A stretch of DNA of 64,000 nt from an uncultured beta proteobacterium (lineage in GTDB: Bacteria; Pseudomonadota; Gammaproteobacteria; Burkholderiales; Burkholderiaceae_C). The position numbers and the translations under genes are program-made. The stretch spans positions 1 through 64,000 of the forward strand of contig CAIPZV010000046.1 of NCBI GenBank assembly GCA_903869595.1. Direction: 5' to 3'. Below are positions 9,370 through 15,802 of this stretch, in pieces (the first letter of the stretch is position 1; every line of letters begins with the position of its first letter). A model generated the notes under the pieces. That model was not told the origin of the DNA. It worked only from the letters and a program-made list of their open reading frames with translations, and did no database searches.

Positions 9370-9382
9370 CCCCCCCCCCCCC
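9370..9382. repeat. Homopolymer tract of 13 C
   Basis: Thirteen consecutive C residues lie between the divergent oxidoreductase and HlyD genes, 49 bases before the HlyD start. Such tracts slip during replication and, when near promoters, can change spacing and expression. They are also prone to sequencing error. The tract is visible; a regulatory role is speculation. Confidence 0.6.
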
Positions 9383-9431
9383 GCACAATATAGTTGCCAA
9401 AATATTAATTTTTGCCAAGGGATTAGGGTCT

Positions 9432-10757
9432 ATGTTGTTCCGCCAGGAAGTAGCCGCCGCACAAGCAGCGCAATACCTAGGTAGCGTGCGCTTGCAGCGG
9501 CCTTGGTCTTATGCTGCGGTGACCAGTGTTGCATTGGCGCTGGCCCTGATGCTGGTGGCCTTTGCTACTTGGGGCGAGGTCAACCGCAAAGCGCGCTTAA
9601 GTGGTGTGGTGGTGCCCAGCCAGGGCAGCCTCAACATAAGCGCGCCGCAAGCGGGCGTGGTCATGGACCTGCCAGTGCGCGAGGGGCAAAGCGTAGAGGC
9701 TGGGCAAGTCTTGCTGGTGCTGCAAACTGAGCGGCAAAGCATGCTGGGCGGCAGCGTGTCAGACACCACCGAACGCGCAGCCCAGCAAATTGCCACCCGG
9801 CTGCAAACCCTGTCCACCGAGCGCACACTGCGCGAACTGCAAACCCGCCAACGCGAGCAAGTGCTAGACGATAGGCTGCGCACCACCGCGCAGCAACTGC
9901 GCCAGGCCGAAGAAGAGTCCGCCCTGCAAGCGCGCCGGGTGCAACTGGCGCAGACCACGCTGGCGCGTAACCAACAACTGGCCGAGTCCGGCTTTGTGGC
10001 CGAAGCGCAAGTACAAGTGCGCCAAGAAGAACTCATCGACGCCAAAGCCCGCGCCCAAGCGCTGGAGCGCGTCCGCCTGGGCCTGATGCAAGACCAGCAA
10101 ACCCTGCGCGGCGAGCGCACTGCGCTCAAAGCGCAATTGCAGTCCGACACCAACCAAATAGAGCGCAACCGCGCCAGCCTGGACCAAGAAGCCAGCGAAA
10201 ACGCCGCCCGCAAAACCATGGTCATCAGCGCGCCCTATGCCGGCACCATTACGGCGCTCAACCTCAAAGCTGGGCAATCCGTCCAAAGCGGCCAGGCCTT
10301 GGCAACCCTGGTGCCGCAAGTGGCCGATAGTGATGCAAGCGGCCCCGGCCCACTGCAGGCCCAGCTATTCGCCCCCAGCCGCACCGCAGGCTTTGTGCGT
10401 GCGGGCCAAACCGTGTACCTGCGTTACGACGCTTATCCCTACCAAAAGTTTGGCCTGCACCGGGGCCGCATCACCTCGGTATCGGCCACGCCCTTCGCCC
10501 CCAGCGAACTGCCGCCCAACTTGGCCGAGCAATTGCTCACCCAAGCGGGCAGCAAAGAAGCGCTGTACCGCGTGAACGTCAGCCTGGACGCCCAAAGCAT
10601 CCAGGCCTACGGCGAGGCCTTGCCACTGAAAGCAGGACTTACGGTGGAAGCCGATGTATTGCAGGAACGCCGAAAGGTGTGGGAATGGGTGCTGGAGCCG
10701 GTGTTGGCGGCGAGGCAGAAGTTGCGGATTTTGAATGCGGAATCACCGAGTTCATGA
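9432..10757 (+). CDS. HlyD-family periplasmic adaptor of a type I / microcin-type exporter
   Basis: This 441-residue membrane-fusion protein should connect the C39 ABC exporter (12241-14331) to an outer-membrane TolC-type channel. It has a short cytoplasmic N-terminus, one membrane anchor (about residues 29-47), and a lipoyl half-motif, VVMDLPVREGQSVEAGQVLLVLQ. A long alpha-helical hairpin of coiled-coil character follows (about 105-265), then the second lipoyl half TITALNLKAGQSVQSGQALATLVP and a beta-barrel domain with GLTVEADVLQERR. CvaA and related bacteriocin adaptors share this layout. AGGGATTAGGG precedes the ATG. No outer-membrane factor gene is present in the window. Confidence 0.9.
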   Translation: MLFRQEVAAAQAAQYLGSVRLQRPWSYAAVTSVALALALMLVAFATWGEVNRKARLSGVVVPSQGSLNISAPQAGVVMDLPVREGQSVEAGQVLLVLQTERQSMLGGSVSDTTERAAQQIATRLQTLSTERTLRELQTRQREQVLDDRLRTTAQQLRQAEEESALQARRVQLAQTTLARNQQLAESGFVAEAQVQVRQEELIDAKARAQALERVRLGLMQDQQTLRGERTALKAQLQSDTNQIERNRASLDQEASENAARKTMVISAPYAGTITALNLKAGQSVQSGQALATLVPQVADSDASGPGPLQAQLFAPSRTAGFVRAGQTVYLRYDAYPYQKFGLHRGRITSVSATPFAPSELPPNLAEQLLTQAGSKEALYRVNVSLDAQSIQAYGEALPLKAGLTVEADVLQERRKVWEWVLEPVLAARQKLRILNAESPSS

Positions 10758-10841
10758 GTTAAACATTTCGATTTTTTGACATTCCCGCACATCTGTCGAA
10801 AAATATTTGGTGGTGCTTAACTTGCAAAAGGAGAATTTGAT

Positions 10842-11000
10842 ATTCAGTTTTTAAGTTTGAACCTATTCTTAGGATTTGTCGTCATCTATTGCACAACAGA
10901 AGTTTTCGCAAATAAATTTCAAGATAGAAAATACAAATTTATAGGCGGCCTTGCGGGTGCGTTGATTGGCGGATATGTATTGCAACAATTAATTAATTAG
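10842..11000 (+). CDS. Candidate small membrane protein with glycine zipper (non-ATG start)
   Basis: A 52-codon frame begins at ATT 10842, 8 bases after a good ribosome-binding site AAAGGAG, and ends at TAG 10998-11000; TTG 10857 is an alternative start. The deduced peptide has a hydrophobic N-terminal segment (NLFLGFVVIYCTT) and a second one with GGLAGALIGGYVL, a glycine-zipper membrane helix, separated by a short charged loop. It is AT-rich and lies in line with the island genes, 9 bases before the next start. It could be an immunity protein, a second peptide substrate, or a chance frame. No ATG exists, which lowers confidence. Confidence 0.4.
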   Translation: MQFLSLNLFLGFVVIYCTTEVFANKFQDRKYKFIGGLAGALIGGYVLQQLIN

Positions 11001-11009
11001 ATATTTATC

Positions 11010-11303
11010 ATGAACTTCTTATCAAATTTTGATCCTGCCTTGAATGTCGCTTTCGGCCTAATAACTTTTTCATCTATTTTTAATATTATGAAATTTCATC
11101 ATTCAAAATTAAACATAATTTTGTGTGTTGGAAGTATGTTTTTTATAAATCTAGGTAGTATGTATTTAATTATTGCCGAGAAAAACTGGGATTACATGAT
11201 GAAAACTTCGGCGTTTAATTGTTTTATCGGTATTTGCTTTGCATACTTGGTTATTTTTCTTACTGAAAAATTAAGTACAGAAAAGGAGGTGACTATGACC
11301 TGA
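11010..11303 (+). CDS. Small integral membrane protein, candidate immunity protein
   Basis: A 97-residue protein with about three hydrophobic segments: FGLITFSSIFNIM, IILCVGSMFFINLGSMYLII, and FNCFIGICFAYLVIFL. I do not recognise a family. Its base composition is much more AT-rich than the surrounding 60% GC DNA, suggesting transfer. Position between the adaptor gene and the double-glycine precursor, 18 bases upstream of the latter, is where bacteriocin immunity genes are often found, and those proteins are commonly small and membrane-bound. The immunity role is inferred only from size, topology and position. Confidence 0.65.
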   Translation: MNFLSNFDPALNVAFGLITFSSIFNIMKFHHSKLNIILCVGSMFFINLGSMYLIIAEKNWDYMMKTSAFNCFIGICFAYLVIFLTEKLSTEKEVTMT

Positions 11304-11321
11304 ATTAAACCGAGGATTTAA

Positions 11322-12140
11322 ATGGTGTGCGTATATTTTTTGAATTTTATTGAAAGAACTATTTATATGTATGTAATTGAACTTTCCGATACGTCTGAAG
11401 TGTCGGGCGGAAGGGGCGTAGTAGGCGCCGTGACGGGATGTATTGGTGGTGCGGCTACTGGCGCAGCCACCGTCGGGATTGGCGGCCAGGTCAACAATGG
11501 CCAAACGGCGGCGGCGGCGTTGGGTGGCTGCATAGCGGGCGCTTTAGGTACAGTACCCGGAGTGGGCCAATCTTTGGCCATGAGTGCGACTGTTGCAACT
11601 GCATTGGCAGTTAATGCCTTGTCAACTTCTAGCAATGCATCGGGCGGCGGAGGCTACGCCTCAGGCTCCCCAGCCGCCAGCGCAGCAGCGTCAGGCACGG
11701 TTGGGGGTTATGGGCCAGGCACCGCTGGTTTCGGCGGGGGAGGTGGCGGCGGCGGAGGAGGAGGTGGCCGCGTCATTTGCACCCACTTGATGCGTCAAGG
11801 CCTGTTGGACCCCGCAATTTGGCGTGCCGACCTGGCTTTTACCTATAAGCACCTCTCTCCGACCACCGTGCGCGGATACCACTTATGGGCTATCCCATAT
11901 GTTCGGTTGATGCGTAAATCGCCTCTGGCACAAAAGTTGATGCGCCCACTTGCCACTTGGCGCGCAGAAGAACTGGCCTACCAAATGGGCGTTCTGCAAA
12001 AAAGCAACTGGAAGGGCAAGGTCGTGCGCTGGACTTGCGAGCCGATTTGCTTTGCACTAGGCATTTTTGCCAAAGAGCAAAACTGGCAGGGTCTGTGGGA
12101 CAGCCCGGCCCCGCGCGTGGAAACCACCTCAGCGGCCTGA
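11322..12140 (+). CDS. Double-glycine-leader secreted protein with glycine-zipper core and extra C-terminal domain
   Basis: The predicted substrate of the adjacent exporter. Counting from ATG 11367, residues 1-15 (MYVIELSDTSEVSGG) are a classic double-glycine leader. Residues 16-90 form a Gly/Ala-rich core with CIGGAATGAATVGIGG and CIAGAL, like colicin-V-type class II microcins. Residues 91-134 are a Gly/Ser linker with a run of 12 glycines in two blocks that DNA slippage could alter. Residues 135-250 form a separate Cys/Trp-rich domain (HLSPTTVRGYHLWAIPYVRL, RAEELAYQMG, EPICFALG). ATG 11322 has the better ribosome-binding site (GAGG) and adds 15 residues; both starts fit. I cannot assign the C-terminal domain to a named family. 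At 257-272 residues it is far larger than ordinary microcin precursors. Confidence 0.85.
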   Translation: MVCVYFLNFIERTIYMYVIELSDTSEVSGGRGVVGAVTGCIGGAATGAATVGIGGQVNNGQTAAAALGGCIAGALGTVPGVGQSLAMSATVATALAVNALSTSSNASGGGGYASGSPAASAAASGTVGGYGPGTAGFGGGGGGGGGGGGRVICTHLMRQGLLDPAIWRADLAFTYKHLSPTTVRGYHLWAIPYVRLMRKSPLAQKLMRPLATWRAEELAYQMGVLQKSNWKGKVVRWTCEPICFALGIFAKEQNWQGLWDSPAPRVETTSAA

Positions 12141-12196
12141 TCCAGCAAATTTGAAACAAGCACCCTGCGTCAACAGGGTGTGAAAACCGGAAGTTC

Positions 12197-12230
12197 GCAC
12201 AATCGCCAAGGGGTTCCGAGGCGATTGTGC
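12197..12230 (+). terminator. Stem-loop between precursor and exporter genes
   Basis: GCACAATCGCC (12197-12207) and GGCGATTGTGC (12220-12230) form a perfect 11-bp stem with a 12-base loop. It ends 10 bases before the exporter ATG. There is no following run of T, so it is more likely a partial terminator, an mRNA-stabilising hairpin or a translation modulator that sets precursor above exporter levels. A weaker 7-bp hairpin (CACCCTG/CAGGGTG) lies just upstream at 12161-12180. Confidence 0.6.
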
Positions 12231-12240
12231 CTTATTGCGC

Positions 12241-14331
12241 ATGACCCCCATCCTCCAATCCGAAGCCGGCGAGTGCGGCCTGGCCTGCCTGGCGATGGTC
12301 GCCAAGGCGCATGGTTTGTATCTGGATTTAGCTGATCTTCGCCGCCGTTTTCCGCTGTCGCTCAAGGGCAGCAATTTGCAGCAAATCATCGGCTATGCGG
12401 CTGCCTTGCAGTTCAGTAGCCGCCCGGTGCGGCTGGAGCTGGACGAGTTGGCGCAGTTGCAGCGTCCCTGCATCTTGCATTGGGATTTGAACCATTTTGT
12501 GGTGCTCAAGGCGGTGGGGCGGCGCAGCATCACCATCCTCGATCCGGCGGTAGGCTTGCGCAAGCTGCCTTTGGCCGAGGGCTCGCGCCATTTCACGGGC
12601 GTAGCTTTAGAGCTGACCCCCAATGCCGATTTCAAACCCGCAGACCAACGCCAGCGGGTGGCACTGTCCGCGCTGACCGGCAAGGTGCTGGGCCTTAAGC
12701 GCTCGCTCTTGCAAGTTTTTGCGCTGGCGGTGGTGTTAGAGCTGTTTGTCATCTGCGGCCCGATGTTAAACCAGCTGGTGGTCGATGATGCTTTGGCCAC
12801 GCATGATGCCGACTTCTTGGTGGTGTTGGTCATCGGCTTTGCCTTATTGTTGGTCATCGAGACGCTGATTGGCCTGGCCCGCAGTTGGATGGTGATGCGC
12901 TTTGGCATGTCGCTCAGCCTGCAATGGGCCAGCAATGTGTTTGCCCACATGGTCAAGCTGCCGATTGAATATTTTGAGAAGCGCCATTTGGGCGATGTGG
13001 TGTCCCGCTTTGGTGCGGTGGGCAGCATCCAGCGCACGCTGACTACCAGCGTGCTAGAGGCGGTATTAGACGGCATCATGGGCCTAGCGGCGCTTTGCAT
13101 GATGCTGCTGTATTCCTGGAAGCTAGCCGCTGTGGTCTGCGCCGCAGTGCTGGTTTATGGCCTGTTGCGCTGGGCGGCGTATGCGCCGTTTCGCAATGCG
13201 GCGGCAGAGCGCTTGGTGATCTTTGCCCGCGAGAACACGCATTTTTTGGAAACCCTGCGCGCTATCAGCCCGCTCAAGCTCTTTGGCCGCGAACAAGAGC
13301 GCCGCGCGCGTTGGCAAAACTTGCTGGTTGAAGTGCAAAACCGCGACGTGCGCACCGCCAAGCTGAATATTGCTTTTTCCAGCGCCAACACTTTTGTCTT
13401 TGGCATAGAAAACCTCTTGGTGTTTTGGCTGGGTGGCCAGATGGTCTTGCAAACTGGCTCCAGCGCAGCGGGGGTGGCCGCGCCCTTCACCATCGGCATG
13501 CTGTTTGCGTTTATCAGCTACAAAGGCCAGTTCACCTCTAGGGTGTCGGCGCTCATCAATTACGCAGTCGAAATCCGCATGCTCAGCCTGCACGCCGAGC
13601 GCCTGGGCGATATCGTGCTCAGCACGCCCGAGGTACACGATATTGCGGACAATTCTCTAAGCCATTTGCCGCCCAGCATCGAGCTGCGCGGCGTGAGTTT
13701 TAGGTATGGCGATGGCGAGCCTTGGATACTCAAAGATGCAAATTTGCGCATTGAAGCGGGCGAACACCTGGCCATCGTCGGCCCCAGCGGTTGCGGTAAG
13801 AGCACTTTGCTCAAAGTGTTGCTGGGCCTGCGCATACCGCAAGAGGGCGAGGTCCTGTACGGCGGCATACCGGTGCGCCAGCTGGGTCTTTCCAATGTGC
13901 GCCGCTGCATAGGCACGGTGCTGCAAGACGATGTGCTGCTCGCGGGCAGCATTGCCGACAACATCAGCTTTTTTGATGTGCAGCACGACGAGGCGCGTGT
14001 GCAGGCTTGCGCGGCGCTGGCGGCTATCCACGAGGACATCGTCGCCATGCCCATGGGTTACCACACCCTGGTCGGCGATATGGGCGCTAGCCTCTCGGGT
14101 GGGCAAAAGCAGCGCGTGTTGCTGGCCCGCGCTTTGTACAAACAACCCCGCGTGCTGGCCTTGGACGAAGCGACCAGTCACTTAGACCTGGCCAATGAGC
14201 AACGCGTCGCCCAAGCCTTGGCGCAAATGCAACTAACCAGCATCCTGATCGCCCACCGGCCTGAGACTATTGCCCACGCGCAAAGGGTGGTGCAGGTGCA
14301 GCGGGGAATGGTGGCTGCGCTTAGCGACTAG
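12241..14331 (+). CDS. Peptidase-containing (C39) ABC exporter, CvaB/LagD type
   Basis: A 696-residue bifunctional exporter that should cut the double-glycine leader and pump the cargo across the inner membrane. The N-terminal C39 cysteine peptidase shows Gln6, catalytic Cys12 in QSEAGECGLACLAM, His85 in NHFVVL and Asp101 in LDPAVG, so all catalytic residues are present. Six membrane helices follow (about 155-430). The ATPase domain has Walker A GPSGCGKST, signature LSGGQKQR, Walker B VLALDEATSHLD and the H-loop in LIAHRPE. ATG 12241 is preferred over TTG 12235, because C39 domains start just before the Gln-x5-Cys motif. It is last in the cassette and ends next to the right-hand repeat. Confidence 0.95.
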   Translation: MTPILQSEAGECGLACLAMVAKAHGLYLDLADLRRRFPLSLKGSNLQQIIGYAAALQFSSRPVRLELDELAQLQRPCILHWDLNHFVVLKAVGRRSITILDPAVGLRKLPLAEGSRHFTGVALELTPNADFKPADQRQRVALSALTGKVLGLKRSLLQVFALAVVLELFVICGPMLNQLVVDDALATHDADFLVVLVIGFALLLVIETLIGLARSWMVMRFGMSLSLQWASNVFAHMVKLPIEYFEKRHLGDVVSRFGAVGSIQRTLTTSVLEAVLDGIMGLAALCMMLLYSWKLAAVVCAAVLVYGLLRWAAYAPFRNAAAERLVIFARENTHFLETLRAISPLKLFGREQERRARWQNLLVEVQNRDVRTAKLNIAFSSANTFVFGIENLLVFWLGGQMVLQTGSSAAGVAAPFTIGMLFAFISYKGQFTSRVSALINYAVEIRMLSLHAERLGDIVLSTPEVHDIADNSLSHLPPSIELRGVSFRYGDGEPWILKDANLRIEAGEHLAIVGPSGCGKSTLLKVLLGLRIPQEGEVLYGGIPVRQLGLSNVRRCIGTVLQDDVLLAGSIADNISFFDVQHDEARVQACAALAAIHEDIVAMPMGYHTLVGDMGASLSGGQKQRVLLARALYKQPRVLALDEATSHLDLANEQRVAQALAQMQLTSILIAHRPETIAHAQRVVQVQRGMVAALSD

Positions 14332-14408
14332 GAAATGGTAGTGGCGCAAGGCTGGCCGCCGATATCGGCGTACCAGAAGGAGATGTTTCCGTTGGTGGGG
14401 TGGGGCAT
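14328..14408 (-). pseudogene. 5' fragment of the FAD oxidoreductase gene
   Basis: Reading the minus strand from ATG 14408 gives the same first 18 residues as the intact gene at 7926-9311 (MPHPTNGNISFWYADIGG), then diverges (QPCATTIS) and stops at 14328-14330. It is a remnant created by duplication of the insertion point, not a working gene. The fragment runs into the 3' end of the exporter gene on the other strand. Confidence 0.85.
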
Positions 14409-14423
14409 GGGCAGTAGCTTACT
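14355..14423. repeat. Right copy of 69-bp direct repeat
   Basis: Matches 9258-9326 at 68 of 69 bases (see left copy). At this end the repeat is joined to 14424-14654, which is probably the original upstream region of the oxidoreductase gene before the island arrived. The remaining 230 bases to the next gene contain no gene or clear promoter that I can support, apart from an open frame without coding character. Confidence 0.95.
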
Positions 14424-14654
14424 GGGTTCTCTTTGATAACAGTGGGCTATCGAACCACCCTGGCTAAACGGATTGGGTACTGTGTATTTGAATCCACGCA
14501 GCCCGCAAAGCCAAGCTTCTATGAATTGTTCGTAGCAGCGCTAGAATTAAGGCCCATCAAATATCATTACTTTTGCAAATTTGTATTGCAAAAATGGCTA
14601 ATTCATGGCAAACAATCGCCTTGCAAGTCAGCCTTACCCCTCGGAGTTCAACCC

Positions 14655-15125
14655 ATGTCAGACGGCCAAGCCGCCAGCCCCGCTTTGCAAAGAGCAGCGC
14701 CCGCCCATGCGCCTAGCACTTCTGTGGAAGCGGGCATGCATCAGGACGACGCGCCTGGCGAGACGCAGCCTTTGATGGCTGCCAGCCCGATAGGCGCGCT
14801 ATCCACGCCCGCGAGCCACCAAAATCTGGCGCAGCAAATGCAGGTTTTTTTGACGCGCACCGACATGCAGCAAAGCCGCAAAAACCGTTTTTATTTGCAA
14901 CAGGTTTTTGAACTGCTCAGCGAGCTAGACCAACACACCGCGCGGCGCGGCCAATTGCAAATTTCTTTGCAAGAAACCGACGCGCATATTCAGCGTATCC
15001 GCCAAAGCTTGGTAGAGATTGCGGGTGATTCGGTCGAAGCCGAAAACGAAGCATTGGCAATTGCCCAAGCCCGCGCCCATTTGGCTGGGCTGTTGCGCGA
15101 CAAGATCGTGCAAGAGTTTGAATGA
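14655..15125 (+). CDS. Uncharacterised protein with C-terminal coiled coil
   Basis: A 156-residue protein I do not recognise. The first 70 residues are Ala/Pro/Ser-rich and probably disordered. Residues from about 75 on (QNLAQQMQVFLTRTDMQQSRKNRFYLQQVFELLSELD and onward) are helical with heptad-like spacing and many Gln/Glu/Arg, suggesting a coiled coil. The open frame extends upstream to 14433, but CGGAG lies 8 bases before ATG 14655 and the upstream part looks non-coding. It overlaps the next gene by 4 bases or is followed by it within 12 bases, so the two are probably one transcript. Confidence 0.7.
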   Translation: MSDGQAASPALQRAAPAHAPSTSVEAGMHQDDAPGETQPLMAASPIGALSTPASHQNLAQQMQVFLTRTDMQQSRKNRFYLQQVFELLSELDQHTARRGQLQISLQETDAHIQRIRQSLVEIAGDSVEAENEALAIAQARAHLAGLLRDKIVQEFE

Positions 15126-15136
15126 GGGCAGGGCAC

Positions 15137-15697
15137 ATGGTTTTTATTGCTACTTTTTGGGTTGCTGTTGTTAACTTGGTTTTGCTGGTGGTGGCGCTGG
15201 CGCTGCACCCCGCATCGCTCGATGCTTTTCATTGGCTGCGCGAATTGCCCTGGGCTTGGTTTGGCAGCGAAGTGCTTGGCGCTTTGGAGATGCAAGCCGT
15301 GGATGCGGGTGCGCTCTGGGCTTTATGGATTTGTATCAGCGGCGCGCTGCTGGCCGGTTCGGCCTTGGCGTATGCGCTTGTGGAAATCAGCGCCAAGCCA
15401 GTCCCTGCGGCCCCAGTCGTGCAGCCCCAGGTGGCAGCCATGTTCAGCGACTTAAGTACTGGCATGCAAGGTTTGAATGGTTTCGGCACTGCGGCCATTT
15501 CCGCCTTGGCGTCCGCTACCGAACTGCCAAGACACCAACACGCAGCCCATGAAATCCACCTGGCCGATGTGGCGCCACCTGTCACCGCTGCGCCCGAGGC
15601 CGACAAAGGCCAAGCCATCGCCGCTACCCTGCATCAAATCGACCCGCAACTCAGCGCCAGCTACGACGCCCTGCTGTGCGAATTGCAAGGCAAATAA
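15137..15697 (+). CDS. Uncharacterised two-segment membrane protein
   Basis: A 186-residue protein with membrane segments near residues 3-23 (FIATFWVAVVNLVLLVVALAL) and 58-81 (ALWALWICISGALLAGSALAYAL). A soluble Ala/Pro-rich C-terminal tail of about 100 residues follows. No family recognised. GAGGGCAGGG precedes ATG 15137; an earlier ATG at 15122 overlaps the stop of the previous gene (ATGA) and would add five residues. The TAA stop at 15695-15697 lies at the left tip of a small palindromic repeat element, which might have supplied the stop and shortened the protein. Confidence 0.7.
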   Translation: MVFIATFWVAVVNLVLLVVALALHPASLDAFHWLRELPWAWFGSEVLGALEMQAVDAGALWALWICISGALLAGSALAYALVEISAKPVPAAPVVQPQVAAMFSDLSTGMQGLNGFGTAAISALASATELPRHQHAAHEIHLADVAPPVTAAPEADKGQAIAATLHQIDPQLSASYDALLCELQGK

Positions 15698-15794
15698 TTG
15701 GGGTCAGAACCCAATTAATTTCCCATCCACAGGGCTTAACTCCCGCTTACCAACGCTTTTTGGTGCCTCTTTTTAATTAGGTTCTGACCCCAAT
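15697..15794. repeat. Small palindromic element with GGGGTCAGAACC arms (MITE-like)
   Basis: Two 22-base arms, 15697-15718 and 15773-15794, are inverted repeats with one mismatch, enclosing 54 bases with no coding capacity. The arms contain GGGGTCAGAACC; near-identical GGGGTCAGA motifs are associated with REP-type tyrosine transposases in proteobacteria. That association is from memory and was not searched. It sits between convergent genes and could also act as a bidirectional terminator. Confidence 0.65.
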
Positions 15795-15802
15795 AAAAAT
15801 GC

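Noticed and set aside
12960..13020. Possible second, independent peptidase or toxin inside the exporter gene
   Set aside because: The region is the ABC transmembrane domain; the only catalytic triad is the N-terminal C39 one.
14433..14654. 74-codon extension ahead of the 14655 gene
   Set aside because: No ribosome-binding site at its start and no coding character; a good site exists at 14655.
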